The notes: generated by a model not told the origin, from the letters alone. DNA of 64,000 bases from JAQBQB01 sp963757185 (GCA_963757185.1 CAVWQI010000003.1:321996-385995); one strand, 5' to 3'. Positions 39,616 through 49,618 are shown, counted from the stretch's first letter. A program made the numbers and translations.

Positions 39616-40080
39616 TCAATCGGTGCGTTTCGAGAGGTAGTACTTCGTTCCGCCGGGCGGCATGTCCGGCAGTACGCCGAAAACGGTGTAACCCAATCGC
39701 TCATAGAACGGCCGCGCCTGAAAGCTGTACGTGTCGAGATAGATGCCGATGCAGCCGCGGTCCCGTGCGGCGGATTCCGCCGCGGCGAGGAGTCGCCGCC
39801 CGAGCCCGCGCCGCCGATGCGACTCGGCTACCCACAGCCCTTTCACGTAGCACCACTGCGCGTTCGTCTCCGCAAGGATTCCGCCGACCACGCCTCCCGC
39901 GGTATCGCGCACGACGAAGTTCAAATCCCGCCACGGCCACGGAAATCCGTATTGCGAGTTGAATGCGGTGAGGCCGTCGACGACCGCGGCGCGATCGGCC
40001 GCAGTTACGTCATCACTCAGCTTGAATTCGGCATCGTCCGACAGGCGTCGGCTGTCACTCGCGCCGGAGCGAGCCATCAC
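39616..40080 (-). CDS. GNAT-family N-acetyltransferase
   Basis: A 154-residue protein. The acetyl-CoA site is clear: VKGLWVAESHRRRGLGRRLL, then GIYLDTYSFQARPFYERLGY. The NFVVRD strand and GGILAETNAQW match the GNAT core. Acceptor unknown. Small leftward genes flank it on both sides. Confidence 0.88.
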   Translation of the reverse strand: MMARSGASDSRRLSDDAEFKLSDDVTAADRAAVVDGLTAFNSQYGFPWPWRDLNFVVRDTAGGVVGGILAETNAQWCYVKGLWVAESHRRRGLGRRLLAAAESAARDRGCIGIYLDTYSFQARPFYERLGYTVFGVLPDMPPGGTKYYLSKRTD

Positions 40081-40117
40081 TGCAACTCCGAGCCGGGCGG
40101 CACGCCGGCGGCCACGC

Positions 40118-40693
40118 TCAAAACGACATTCGCACGCCGACGGCGCTGCCTGCGATCGAACCGACCGCGTGCGACGGGAGCGATACGATGAGCCAGTGAT
40201 CCGTGCGGTCGATACACGCCAGGCCCAGACCGAGGATCACGCCGGTCAGCCCGCCTTCCACCGCGGCCCGGGGGTAGTCGCGTGTCGGCGCCGCCTCGAA
40301 GCAGTTCCCCAGGACCGTCGCCGGACACTGGCGGAGGGCGCTCGACTGCGGCTTCGCGGCGACGACGATCATCCAGCTTGCCGCTCCGACGACGGCGCCA
40401 TAGAGCGCGTCCCGCCTGAAGTGCGTGTCCTTTCCGACTGAGACCTCGAGGCGCGCGACGTGCTGCAACGATAGAGGAATCGCCGTCGTGTCGAAGTCTG
40501 CGCGGAGGTAAAGCGAATCGTTGGCGGCCGTCGCGAATACGCCGACGTACCGGTCTCGCTCCGGCACGTTCAGCGTGTAGCGTACGCGGTCGCCTGCCGA
40601 GAGACTGGAGAACGCACGGATCGACTGCGCGTGGGCGGACGTAACGAAGGCGGCCAGCGCCAGGATGAAATACGATGCCGAGGGTCGGGGCAT
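40118..40693 (-). CDS. Exported protein of unknown function
   Basis: The ATG at 40693 gives 191 residues with a signal peptide ending AHAQ. It has a beta-rich middle (DRVRYTLNVPERDRYVGVF) and a glycine-rich hydrophobic end (YGAVVGAASWMIV; AAVEGGLTGVILGLGL) typical of small Gemmatimonadota envelope proteins. No family identified. Confidence 0.6.
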   Translation of the reverse strand: MPRPSASYFILALAAFVTSAHAQSIRAFSSLSAGDRVRYTLNVPERDRYVGVFATAANDSLYLRADFDTTAIPLSLQHVARLEVSVGKDTHFRRDALYGAVVGAASWMIVVAAKPQSSALRQCPATVLGNCFEAAPTRDYPRAAVEGGLTGVILGLGLACIDRTDHWLIVSLPSHAVGSIAGSAVGVRMSF

Positions 40694-40793
40694 GGTCGGG
40701 AAGCTATGCAGTGGAGGTACAGAGAGCGGCAATAATAGGACTCTCCTTGAACCCGGCCGCAACTCCCCCGCCCCCCCCGGTCAACGCCCGCCC

Positions 40794-41192
40794 CTACTTC
40801 AATTCGTAGTTCAACACGAACGGATGCTCCATCCCGTGTCCAACCGACGAGGCGCCGTCGCCGGCGAGGCCGCGTAGATCTCCCGTCGCCGAGCCGGGGA
40901 CGACGGAGTACGTCTCCTTCGCCAGACCACCCTCGAATGCCCCGGTTCGTTGGAGCACGAAGGAACCGGTCTTGTCGCCGATTCGCCCGTCGATTCGCTC
41001 GAGCCCGACGAATGTCGCCGAGCCGTCAGTCCGGTACATCATCAGGTATTCGACGTGCCCCTGGCCCTCGATGTCGCCCGTGAAGGTCTTGGTCACGCTG
41101 GCGCGGGTGAGCTTTGGCAAATCCGCGCCCTCGCTGTAAGGCTTCTCTTCCCAACTCTTGATGGCGAATCGAGCATTCGCGTTCTGCTTCAT
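40794..41192 (-). CDS. DUF3224-like protein
   Basis: The ATG at 41192 gives 132 residues. The phrases FAIKSWEEKPY, VTKTFTGDIEGQGHVEYLMMY and FVGLERIDGRIGDKTGSFVLQ are the hallmark pattern of the DUF3224 beta-barrel family. Biochemical role unknown. Probably cytoplasmic. Confidence 0.85.
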   Translation of the reverse strand: MKQNANARFAIKSWEEKPYSEGADLPKLTRASVTKTFTGDIEGQGHVEYLMMYRTDGSATFVGLERIDGRIGDKTGSFVLQRTGAFEGGLAKETYSVVPGSATGDLRGLAGDGASSVGHGMEHPFVLNYELK

Positions 41193-41289
41193 GTGCCTTC
41201 GTCCCCGTTTGAGTTCATCAGCCGCTGATCCAACCAACCTACTCATCCACGTTACATCGCCGGCGGTGCGGCGGGAACGGCGGGCAGCG

Positions 41290-41790
41290 TCAGCGATTGT
41301 GGATCGCCCCGTCGCGCGACCGAACGCGCCATCGCCTGAGAGCGGCCGTGATGACGATGCGAAGTCCGCCGACCGCGATCAATGCGCCAAGCAGCGGCGC
41401 GATCGAGCGGCCGCTGAAAAACTGGAAACGATCCCCGGCCATCGCGACGTCGAGCGTCACGATCCACGCGCCGGCGAGCAAACCGAGCGTATCTCGATCG
41501 GGGACGGGAAGGCATAGTCGGGTGAGCGCCAGAAGGACGCCAAGCGGCAGCGTGGACGCGATCAGCACGATCGGCGTAAGACCCAGAGCGTTGGCGGCGA
41601 CGACTGCCGCCAGCGGATTATGTGGAATCGGTGTCTGCGGAATCATCACCGCGTTGAGGAACCCGTCGAAATACCCAACCAGCGCAGCGACCCAGACCGC
41701 GAACAAAATGGCGAGCGCCCAGCCATGCGCGGTTCGCACGACGACTGGTTCTTCCGCCGGCCGGTCGAAGCGGGCGATCGGGACTCCCAT
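41290..41790 (-). CDS. Hypothetical integral membrane protein
   Basis: The ATG at 41790 gives 166 residues with four or five hydrophobic segments (WALAILFAVWVAALVGYF; VVAANALGLTPIVLIASTL; TLGLLAGAWIVTLDVAM; IAPLLGALIAVGGLRIVI). The short charged tail is cytoplasmic by the positive-inside rule. No family recognised. Confidence 0.6.
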   Translation of the reverse strand: MGVPIARFDRPAEEPVVVRTAHGWALAILFAVWVAALVGYFDGFLNAVMIPQTPIPHNPLAAVVAANALGLTPIVLIASTLPLGVLLALTRLCLPVPDRDTLGLLAGAWIVTLDVAMAGDRFQFFSGRSIAPLLGALIAVGGLRIVITAALRRWRVRSRDGAIHNR

Positions 41791-41843
41791 GCAACTCAAG
41801 CTACCACGCGTTCACTCGCGTGAAGGTCGCGGCCGGTTCGCCG

Positions 41844-44300
41844 TCACTCCGCGCGGAGCGCCTCCGCCGGGTCGACGCGCGCGGCGCGCCTCGCGGGCAG
41901 CCAGCTCGCGACGGACGCAGTGCCGACGAGCGCGAGCGTCGCTCCCGCCAGCGTGAGCGGGTCGCTCGGCGTGACGCCGTACAGAAACGCTCGGAGAAAC
42001 GGCGCCGCCATCGCGTAGAGAACGAATCCCGCGGCAACACCGGTCGCAATGAGTGCCAGGCCGCGCGTCGCCACCGCCCGGGCGAGGTGTTCGGGATCGG
42101 CGCCTAGGGCGATGCGCACACCGAACTCGCGCGTTCTGAGCGCGACCATGTACGCCATCACGCCGTACAGTCCGATCGTTCCGAGCACCAGCGTGATCGC
42201 CGCCGCGGCGGTCATGAGCATGAGCGTCAGAGAAAGACGCGCCGTCGACGCGCGCATGACGTCGCTCATGGATTCGACATCGAAAATCGGGACCGTCGGG
42301 TCGAGATCGCGCACCATTCGTCGCACGGCGGGCACGATCGCCGTGGGCGATTCGGACGTCCTGACGACGAGCGCCATCGTACGCCGTGCACCCGGCTCCG
42401 TCGTGTTGATCGGCACGGCTTGAGGGACGTAGACCATCGCGGACGGAGCGGTGGACAAGTCACGGTCACGTACGTCGCCAACGACGCCAACGACGGTGTA
42501 CGACGGTCCCATCGGCGCCAACGCCAGTCGCTTTCCGATCGCGGCCCTGCCGGTGGGATCCTTCCAAATGGTTGCCGCGGCGCGCCGGCTGACGATGATG
42601 TCCCCGTCGCGCTGTTCGCCGAGTCGTTCGAAGGCGCGGCCGGCGAGAAGGGGAACGCTCATGGCGGCGAAGTAGCCGTCGTCGACCGCGTCGGTCACCA
42701 GAGACACGGTTCTTCCTTCCCCCTCGACACGAAACGACTGTTGACGCGTTTCACCGAACCCAAGCGGGAGTCGAGTCGTGAGACCGGCGGCGCGAACGGT
42801 CGGGAGCTTGCGGGCGGCCTCGGCCAAGCGGGCGTAGAAGATCACTGACGACGAGTCGCCGTAACGCGCGAAGGGCAGTTGCGTCCAGATCGTCATCACA
42901 TTGGTGGCGTCGAAGCCCGGACGCTCCTGATACAATCGGTGAAACGTGCGGAGCAACAGCGACGATCCCGTCGTGACGACGAGTGCCACGGCGATCTGCA
43001 GGGCGGCGATCGTCGCGCGGAGACGCTGGCGCGTCTTTCCCGCCGTGTCGCCGCGTCCTCCGTCGCGAAGGTTGATCGACAGAGTCGCGTGCCGAATGCG
43101 GAATGCGGGCAGCGCGCCGCAGATGATCGCACCGACGACCGCGACGACCAAGACGAATGCCACCGACGTTGGGCCGAGCCGAACCTCGTCGAGACGGGGG
43201 ACGTCGGCCGGGCCGAACGCGACGAGCGCGTGGACCGCCGCCCACGCCGCCGGCAGCGCGACTCCCGCGGCCATCGCGGTCAGCACGAGCGACTCCCCGA
43301 GAAAATGCGTGACGATTCGAAAGCGGCTTGCTCCGAGCGCCTCTCGCACCGCGAGCTCGAGCTGTCGGCCATCCGCGCGGATCAACATGAGGTTCGCGAC
43401 GTTCGCCCACGCCACGAGCAACACGAGCGCGGCGGCCAGCGCGAGCATCCATAGGGTGTGGGCGATCCCGTTCGTGACCTCGTCGCGCAACGGGACGATG
43501 AGGGGCGTAGGCCTCGTCTGGTCGAGCCAAGTCGTCGTCGCGGTTCCCGATTCGAGACGCGGGAACAGCTCGCCGACTCTAGGCAACAGCGCCGCGAGCT
43601 CGCGCTGTGCGTCCTCGGGCGTCGCGCCCGGGGCGAGCCGTGCCACAGCCGAATAGCTGAAGTCTCCCGCGGTCTCGGGGAGATCCGGATTGACCCGCGC
43701 GGGCAACCAAAGTCTGGTGTCCGCGTCGGGGAAGGCAAACCGTGGCGGCATGACGCCGACGATCGTTCGCGGGACGCTGTTGACGATCAGTTTCTTTCCG
43801 ACGACGTCGTGAGATGCGTGAAAGCGCGTTCGCCACACGGACTCGCCGAGGACGACCGTGTTCGGGTCGCGCACCCTGGTTTCGTCTTCTGTGAACGAAC
43901 GGCCGAGCAGCGGCTTCACCTGAAGAATCGGAATCATCGACGCCGTCACCCATGTCGCGGTGACGCGTTCGGGCGTGTCGCCGCCGTCGCCCGTCCAAAT
44001 GTTGGCGTTCCCCGTTCTATAGAAGCCGATGTCGTCTAGTCGCCGCGCGTATCGCTTGTAGGTGAAGTAGAGAGCAAGCGGCTGCTCTATCCGCCGGCCT
44101 TCCTCCGTTCGGAACCCAAGGCCCACGCTGACGAGACGATCCGGGTGGCCGTAGCGCAGGGGCTCGAGCAGCACGGCATCCACGATCGCGAACGTCGCGG
44201 CAACCGAGCCGATGCCGAGTACGAGCGTGAGGATCGCGGTGACAGCGAACACCGGCGTGCGCCTCAGTGATCGCAACGCGTGACGAAACGGAGTCGGCAT
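41844..44300 (-). CDS. MacB/FtsX-type orphan permease
   Basis: The ATG at 44300 gives 818 residues. A first transmembrane helix (VFAVTAILTLVLGIGSVAATF) precedes a periplasmic MacB_PCD domain. Then come FtsX membrane bundles at about 270-400 and in the last 150 residues (LVAWANVANLMLIRADGR; AAAITLVLGTIGLYGVMAYMVALRTREFG), separated by a second periplasmic domain. This duplicated layout without an adjacent ATPase is the orphan-permease type frequent in Acidobacteriota and Gemmatimonadota. Substrate unknown. Confidence 0.88.
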   Translation of the reverse strand: MPTPFRHALRSLRRTPVFAVTAILTLVLGIGSVAATFAIVDAVLLEPLRYGHPDRLVSVGLGFRTEEGRRIEQPLALYFTYKRYARRLDDIGFYRTGNANIWTGDGGDTPERVTATWVTASMIPILQVKPLLGRSFTEDETRVRDPNTVVLGESVWRTRFHASHDVVGKKLIVNSVPRTIVGVMPPRFAFPDADTRLWLPARVNPDLPETAGDFSYSAVARLAPGATPEDAQRELAALLPRVGELFPRLESGTATTTWLDQTRPTPLIVPLRDEVTNGIAHTLWMLALAAALVLLVAWANVANLMLIRADGRQLELAVREALGASRFRIVTHFLGESLVLTAMAAGVALPAAWAAVHALVAFGPADVPRLDEVRLGPTSVAFVLVVAVVGAIICGALPAFRIRHATLSINLRDGGRGDTAGKTRQRLRATIAALQIAVALVVTTGSSLLLRTFHRLYQERPGFDATNVMTIWTQLPFARYGDSSSVIFYARLAEAARKLPTVRAAGLTTRLPLGFGETRQQSFRVEGEGRTVSLVTDAVDDGYFAAMSVPLLAGRAFERLGEQRDGDIIVSRRAAATIWKDPTGRAAIGKRLALAPMGPSYTVVGVVGDVRDRDLSTAPSAMVYVPQAVPINTTEPGARRTMALVVRTSESPTAIVPAVRRMVRDLDPTVPIFDVESMSDVMRASTARLSLTLMLMTAAAAITLVLGTIGLYGVMAYMVALRTREFGVRIALGADPEHLARAVATRGLALIATGVAAGFVLYAMAAPFLRAFLYGVTPSDPLTLAGATLALVGTASVASWLPARRAARVDPAEALRAE

Positions 44301-44529
44301 GATCGATCCCAATAAAATGCTGCGGCCCGGTTGCCGCCACTTGAACGCTGCAGCCGCGGTTGACATGGAGACGGCGTCGCCCGATACTGCTGGCAGCGCG
44401 CTGACAGGGCGCCACCAACCCGCGGCAAGGGAATTATTCCCACCTGATTGGTCCAAAGTCGCGTGCGTTTTGCACCTTCTTTCAGCCTGGCGTCAGCGGG
44501 GCACAGGCGATTCATGAAAGGAGGTTGCC

Positions 44530-46143
44530 ATGAAGTCGCTCCCCACTCGCCCGTCGCTCGAGTCTCTCCGCAAGCAGGCGAAGAAACTCGCGCGCGACGT
44601 CGCCGCCGGTGATCCCGCCGCCCTCGCGCGTGCGCGCGCGCAGCTGCCGACTGTCGACCCGCCGCTGACGCAGCGCAACGCGCAGCTCGTGATCGCGCGC
44701 GACTACGGCTTCACCGGCTGGCAAGACCTCACCGCTGAAGTGAACAAGCGCCTGGGTACCGGTGCCCAGCGGGCCGCGACACAGGCTCAACGCGCCATTC
44801 ACGACAACGACGTCGAACGCCTGAGGCAACTGCTGGCCGAATACCCGGCGTTGCTTTCATGGCAAGGCGACGACGAGCACAACGGTCTGCTGGGGTTCGC
44901 CACCGGCGCTTACGGCGACGCGTTCAGACCGGAGAGCGAAGGCTGGTTCACCCGCGCGGCGTGCGCCGAGCTGCTGATCGACGCCGGCGCGGTCGTGACG
45001 CCGGCGGTGGTCGACGGCCTCCTCTCTTCTCGCGCCCGGGGGCTACTCGAACTCTTTCGGCGCAGAGATCTGCTTCCGCGAACGCTCAAATTCTTCGCTG
45101 CGCTGGGCGACGCCGACGCCGTGCGCGCTCTCGACGAGAACGCGCAAGATCTCGCGACGGTCAACGATGCGTTCATCACCGCGTGCCGCTTTCACCACGA
45201 AGTAGTCGCGTCGCTCCTGCTGGAGCGATCCATCGCCCTCGACTCCGAACTCGGCAGACAGGTCGACGAAAGCGTCGGGCGGCGCTCGTTCGTCGAGTTC
45301 TTCATCGAAGAGAGATCGCTCGACCCCGCTCAAGCGGCAGTGGTGGGACCGTGGAAGACGTTCGTGATGGGGCAGGTCAGTCAGGCGCTCGACGAGGGCG
45401 ACCTGAAGTCCTTCGTCGGCGCGTTGCGGCGCGAGCCGTGGCTCCTCGGCGACGCCTACGTGTGGTTCCAGAAAAAGCTCATCGAGAACGCAACGCTCAA
45501 CGATGGGGAGGAAGTCATCGTCGCTCTTCTCGACCTCGACCCCGCCATCCTGCGGCAACAGTCACCGCTTCCGTCGCAGGCCATCGAGTTCGCGCTCACG
45601 TACGGTCACACACACCTCGTTCCTCTACTCACCCGCGTCTGGCCACTGCCCGACGATCTGCCGCATGCGGCAGGAATGGGCGATCTCTCGCAGGTGAAGA
45701 GCTGGTTCGACGCTGAGGGGAAGCCGGCGCTGGGCGACGTGGCGAATCACGCTCCCGCCACCAGCGTGCACCCACGAGAACCTCAATGGGGCGAGGTCGG
45801 CGTTCAGGAGGTTCTCGACACCGCGCTCGCCTGGTCCGTCATCAACCGTCGTTTCGACGTGGCGGATTTCCTTCTGGCGCACGGCGCGAACGTCAACACC
45901 AATTGGAACTCCCACGAGCCGGCGAGCATCCTCCACCATCTGGTCTTCGAGGACGACTACGAAGCCATGCAGTACCTGATCGACCGCGGCGTCGACATGA
46001 CCATCAAGGACTACCGGTGGAACAGCGACGCCCGGGGTTGGGCGCGACACGGAAAGAAAGACGAAAAGATGGCCGAGTGGCTGGAGGAGGCCGAACGGAA
46101 GCGCGCGACCCTCAGCTCACCGCCTTCTTCACGAGCGCGATGA
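44530..46143 (+). CDS. Ankyrin-type repeat protein
   Basis: A 537-residue protein with a strong Shine-Dalgarno stretch (AAAGGAGG) just before the ATG at 44530. The N-terminus LESLRKQAKKLARDVAAGD, then YGFTGWQDLTAEVNKR, is a module often put before ankyrin repeats. Repeats follow (AIHDNDVERLRQLLAEYPALL; HLVFEDDYEAMQYLIDRGVDM). Presumably cytoplasmic; partner unknown. Its 3' end overlaps the convergent DUF1801 gene by 32 bases. Confidence 0.8.
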   Translation: MKSLPTRPSLESLRKQAKKLARDVAAGDPAALARARAQLPTVDPPLTQRNAQLVIARDYGFTGWQDLTAEVNKRLGTGAQRAATQAQRAIHDNDVERLRQLLAEYPALLSWQGDDEHNGLLGFATGAYGDAFRPESEGWFTRAACAELLIDAGAVVTPAVVDGLLSSRARGLLELFRRRDLLPRTLKFFAALGDADAVRALDENAQDLATVNDAFITACRFHHEVVASLLLERSIALDSELGRQVDESVGRRSFVEFFIEERSLDPAQAAVVGPWKTFVMGQVSQALDEGDLKSFVGALRREPWLLGDAYVWFQKKLIENATLNDGEEVIVALLDLDPAILRQQSPLPSQAIEFALTYGHTHLVPLLTRVWPLPDDLPHAAGMGDLSQVKSWFDAEGKPALGDVANHAPATSVHPREPQWGEVGVQEVLDTALAWSVINRRFDVADFLLAHGANVNTNWNSHEPASILHHLVFEDDYEAMQYLIDRGVDMTIKDYRWNSDARGWARHGKKDEKMAEWLEEAERKRATLSSPPSSRAR

Positions 46144-46594
46144 TCCGTGCTTCGTCGGCGGCGGTCAAATCCCTCAGCGCGAAATACGTCGGCCACATCT
46201 GGCCTTCGTCGAGCTTTGCCTTGTCGCTGAAGCCAAGCGTCGCGTACCTCGACTTGAACTTCCGCGCGTCCTGGAAGAAGCAGATGACTTGGCCGTCCTT
46301 GGCATAGGCGGGCATCCCGTACCAGAGTCTCGACGAGAGCCCTGGTGCGGCTGCTTTGACGAGAGCGTGGATTCGCTCGCCCATGGCACGGTCGGATCCC
46401 TGCATCGCGGCGATCTTCTCGAGTACCGTGCTTTCCTCGTCTCCGTTTTCCGCGCGCTTCAGCTCTTGGACGCGCTCCCGCATGGCCGCTCGTTCCTCGG
46501 CTGTAAAGCCGGTGGAGGCCTTACGGCTCGCGGTGGGGGAGGGGCCTTTGGCGGATTTCCGCGCGCCCTTCTTCGCTGGTTTCTTTTGAGCCAT
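46112..46594 (-). CDS. DUF1801-domain protein
   Basis: A 160-residue protein with a Lys/Ala-rich N-terminus. The C-terminal domain has LVKAAAPGLSSRLWYGMPAY, ICFFQDARKFKSRYATLGF and LDEGQMWPTYFAL, the YdhG/DUF1801 pattern (a family related to frataxin-like folds). A helical charged stretch precedes it. Function in iron handling has been proposed for relatives but is not shown here. Confidence 0.85.
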   Translation of the reverse strand: MAQKKPAKKGARKSAKGPSPTASRKASTGFTAEERAAMRERVQELKRAENGDEESTVLEKIAAMQGSDRAMGERIHALVKAAAPGLSSRLWYGMPAYAKDGQVICFFQDARKFKSRYATLGFSDKAKLDEGQMWPTYFALRDLTAADEARIIALVKKAVS

Positions 46595-46671
46595 GGCGTC
46601 CTGTGACCTCGGCGAGAGTCCCTAGAATAATCCGGGTTGGACGCGCGTGGCCATAGGCGAGCGTTCATCTT

Positions 46672-47469
46672 GTGGGATCTCGGCCCATCGCGGACCTTCA
46701 CATCGTGAGCTCTTCGCGCCCGGGCGACCTCCGTTCGCACATCCCTTCCATCCTGAAGCGCCCCGTCCGGCGCGTTCTGGACGCGTTGGATGCGGAGCTG
46801 CGCTCTCGCGCACTTCGCAGGCACGTTCGCCGCTTGCGCACCGGTTTGGCGCGCGGTGTGCTGCCGACCGAGGTCGTCGCCGACATCGGCAACGCATGGG
46901 GGAACCAGGGATTCGCGGCGGATGTCGGGTTCGTTACTGAAGTCGCGACCCGCGCGCTTTCGGGCGGAGGACCGTTCCTGGAATGCGGAAGTGGACTCAC
47001 CACGATCTTGTCGGGCGTCATTGCGACGCATCGTGGATTGCGCGTGATCTCACTCGAGCAGGATCTCGAGTGGCTCAACTACGTCAAGCGCAAGATCGCC
47101 AAGCTCGCCATCCCGAACGTCGAACTCATTTACGCCCCCCTGCGCCGCTACGACGATTTCGCCTGGTTTGACATCGAGGCGCTGACGCTCCCGCCGGCAT
47201 TCACGCACATATTCTGTGACGGGCCTGCGGTGTGGGGCCGGGAGTGGGCGGAGCCGATGAAGGGCAATTGGCGCGCGGGTCTGGTGCCGGTGTTGCAACG
47301 GCGCGGGATCACCTTCGACGAGATCCTGCTCGATGATTCCAGTGACCGTCGTTGCGACCAGCTCCGCGAAACCTGGCGTGGGCTGGGGGTAGAGACTCGA
47401 GTTCTCGACACTCCAACCGGCGGTTTGGTGGTCGCAAATCCCGTTGCTCGACCGTTGGTTGCCCCATAA
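46672..47469 (+). CDS. SAM-dependent methyltransferase-like protein
   Basis: A 265-residue frame from a GTG; a later start is possible. The middle has a Rossmann-like motif I, PFLECGSGLTTILSG, followed by LRVISLEQDLEWLNYVK (acidic end of strand 2) and FTHIFCDGPAVWG. This resembles class I methyltransferases that act on unknown acceptors. No partner genes nearby; divergent from the DUF1801 gene. Confidence 0.65.
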   Translation: MGSRPIADLHIVSSSRPGDLRSHIPSILKRPVRRVLDALDAELRSRALRRHVRRLRTGLARGVLPTEVVADIGNAWGNQGFAADVGFVTEVATRALSGGGPFLECGSGLTTILSGVIATHRGLRVISLEQDLEWLNYVKRKIAKLAIPNVELIYAPLRRYDDFAWFDIEALTLPPAFTHIFCDGPAVWGREWAEPMKGNWRAGLVPVLQRRGITFDEILLDDSSDRRCDQLRETWRGLGVETRVLDTPTGGLVVANPVARPLVAP

Positions 47470-47524
47470 TCTCGCCGGCGAATCGTTCAAGGAACGCCTC
47501 ATCGCGCCGCCGGCCCAACGTCAG

Positions 47525-48337
47525 CTATACGGCGAGATCCGGCTGCGAAAATGAACGCGAGGGCGCGGAAGCCCAACGCATTCCACCGTAGGAATCGGCC
47601 ACCACCCACGCACCCGCCGTCAGCGCCGTCGAGACGACGAACTCGCCCCATTGAAACGCGGTGTAGTTCCCTGTCACCACCCTCGGTACCCACACGATCA
47701 GCGTGAACAGGCCGAGCTGAAGCGTCGAGAGCGAGGCTGCCAGCCGAGCCTTCACCCCAAAGAGGACCGCCAACCCCGCCGCGATGAAGGCGCCGCCCGT
47801 GAAATAGGCCCAGGTCGTGTGCCAGGGCAGCCAACCTGGTATGAGCACCACGGTCTGCTGCAGATAGACGAAATGCGCCAGGCCGAAAGGGATCAACGAG
47901 AGACCGTACAGCGTCTTCGCGATGCGCAGGCCGCTCTCTCCCGGGGCGAAACGGAGGCGCGTCGCGTCCCGCTCGCCGGCGAACCAGATGTACAGGATCC
48001 ACGCCCCCGCCACGATCACGGCGCTCTCGCCGAAGCCGAACGCGGCCAGCAGCGTGGGATGGAGGAGGAAGACCTGGGGCAAGCGGACCAGCAGCAGCCA
48101 AGCCAGCAGATAGCCGAGCAGCACGCGCGACGCGACAGGAGCCGTTCGTTGCCAGAGAAGGCCAATGCCGGATATCAGATATACGAATGCGCAAAGATAG
48201 ACCAGCGCATCGCGCGCCGGAACGCCCTCGGATACCGAGGGCCACGTCGGGTCGAAATCGCCCTTGATCAGACCGAGGATTCCGAGGCCGACGAGAGTCA
48301 CGGCAAAGAAAGCGTGACCCACGCTGACGATGCGCAT
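47525..48337 (-). CDS. DoxX-like membrane protein
   Basis: The ATG at 48337 gives 270 residues with about seven to eight membrane segments (AFFAVTLVGLGILGLI; VYLCAFVYLISGIGLLW; VLLGYLLAWLLLV; YFTGGAFIAAGLAVLFGV). The arrangement resembles DoxX/DoxD-type or related quinone-linked membrane proteins. Electron-transfer role is only inference. Confidence 0.65.
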   Translation of the reverse strand: MRIVSVGHAFFAVTLVGLGILGLIKGDFDPTWPSVSEGVPARDALVYLCAFVYLISGIGLLWQRTAPVASRVLLGYLLAWLLLVRLPQVFLLHPTLLAAFGFGESAVIVAGAWILYIWFAGERDATRLRFAPGESGLRIAKTLYGLSLIPFGLAHFVYLQQTVVLIPGWLPWHTTWAYFTGGAFIAAGLAVLFGVKARLAASLSTLQLGLFTLIVWVPRVVTGNYTAFQWGEFVVSTALTAGAWVVADSYGGMRWASAPSRSFSQPDLAV

Positions 48338-48348
48338 CGTCGTCCCGG

Positions 48349-48513
48349 CTAACTGCCTCGGCGGCCTGATTTCGCCGAGGTGGACTGTGGCTTTGGCCGC
48401 GGCGCGCTCGCCGGCGGCGCGGCGGCCCCTCCGCCTCGAGGAGCCTGGGCCGGACCTGGCGTCTTCGGCTTCTTGGAGAAGTCGGGGATATGGCGTTCGC
48501 CTTTGCGTTTCAT
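48349..48513 (-). CDS. Small basic Pro/Ala-rich protein
   Basis: The ATG at 48513 gives 54 residues: MKRKGERHIPDFSKKPKTPG, then an Ala/Pro/Gly-rich tail. The conserved-looking head and the ribosome-binding purine stretch favour a real gene just upstream of the DoxX-like gene. Low-complexity tail and no known role. Confidence 0.5.
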   Translation of the reverse strand: MKRKGERHIPDFSKKPKTPGPAQAPRGGGAAAPPASAPRPKPQSTSAKSGRRGS

Positions 48514-48576
48514 GTGGTAGCTCCGAAGAAATGAACGGATCAGTGAATTCAATCAACTTGCAAGATGAACACCCGG

Positions 48577-49143
48577 CTATCGTCGTACCTCGTAACGAAG
48601 CTCCACCATGCCGTTCTGGTAAGCGTTGACTTCCGCCAAATGGAGGGCGGCGTCGCTGTCGAGCTTCCCGAAGAACGGGATTCCTTCACCAATCAGCACC
48701 GGCAGGATCGAATAGCGAATTTCGTCCGCCAGCCCGAGGCGGAGGCACTCGCCGCAGACCGCGCCGCCTCCAACGAACCAGATACTGCGGAACGTAGGCC
48801 GCAGCCGCGAGTTCACGAAGCGCGCGAGATCTCCCGAGTAGAACTCGATGGTATCCCGGATGCGAGGGAGCTCGCGACGAGTGAGGACGAAGGTAGGTTT
48901 GTCGCCGTACGACCACCCGAACCCCTTGGCCTCGAAATTCACCGCGGTCTCGTACGTTCGCGACCCCATGACGTAGCAGTCGATCGTCTTGAGGAACGCC
49001 TCGACGAATGCCGGCTCCATGGTTGCCCCGCCCACGAATTCGTCCGACGTCTCGAGCCAGTCGACGCTTCCGTCCGTGCGAGCGATGAAGCCGTCGAGGC
49101 TCGCCGCCATGTGGATCGTGACACGAGAATCGGCCTTCGTCAC
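48577..49143 (-). CDS. RibD_C/DHFR-fold reductase
   Basis: A 188-residue protein of the RibD C-terminal/dihydrofolate reductase-like family. MAASLDGFIARTDGSVDWL is the standard N-terminal substrate and NADPH motif, followed by YVMGSRTYE, FVLTRRELP and IWFVGGGAVCGECL. A second member lies at 49695-50303. Actual substrate unknown; the family often acts as general reductases or deaminases' partners. Confidence 0.88.
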   Translation of the reverse strand: MTKADSRVTIHMAASLDGFIARTDGSVDWLETSDEFVGGATMEPAFVEAFLKTIDCYVMGSRTYETAVNFEAKGFGWSYGDKPTFVLTRRELPRIRDTIEFYSGDLARFVNSRLRPTFRSIWFVGGGAVCGECLRLGLADEIRYSILPVLIGEGIPFFGKLDSDAALHLAEVNAYQNGMVELRYEVRR

Positions 49144-49202
49144 GACCTTGCCCTGGATTGAACGTCGCGAAGAGGTGATGGCATCGCGAAGTCGGACAAC
49201 GG

Positions 49203-49577
49203 CTACCGCAGCGACGGATTTTGGGTCGCGATCGCGGAACGGAGCGTCTCCACCACGTCGGCCGGGTTCGCGACCTCGATGACGAGACGCTGATAATGTT
49301 CGTGATCGAGCTCGATCACGACGGTGCGCTCGGGATCATGAACGTCGTAGAAGACGAACCCGCCGCTCTGGTAGAATGAGCCGGCCGTGAGCAGTCCGGG
49401 AATCTGCGTCCCGGGGAGACGCACGCCGTGCCACCATCCGCGCGCCGGTTCCGGATCGGCGCGCACGGCCTTGATGTGAGCCAGCGGAATTTCGAGTTGG
49501 CTCTTGAGTGCCCAGAGTCTATCCCATCCCTCGACCTCGAAACGCACGCGGTCGCCTTGCACAACGACAATGACCAT
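49203..49577 (-). CDS. Small PH-fold-like protein
   Basis: The ATG at 49577 gives 124 residues. Alternating short strands (VRFEVEGWDRLWALK, LEIPLAHIKAVRADP, FVFYDVHDPERTVVIEL) and a C-terminal helix suggest a bacterial pleckstrin-homology-like barrel. Just upstream lies the leftmost decayed attC of the array. Function unknown. Confidence 0.6.
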   Translation of the reverse strand: MVIVVVQGDRVRFEVEGWDRLWALKSQLEIPLAHIKAVRADPEPARGWWHGVRLPGTQIPGLLTAGSFYQSGGFVFYDVHDPERTVVIELDHEHYQRLVIEVANPADVVETLRSAIATQNPSLR

Positions 49578-49618
49578 CGCGGGGCCTCGACTCACCTGTA
49601 GAGATGCGCGGGTTCCGC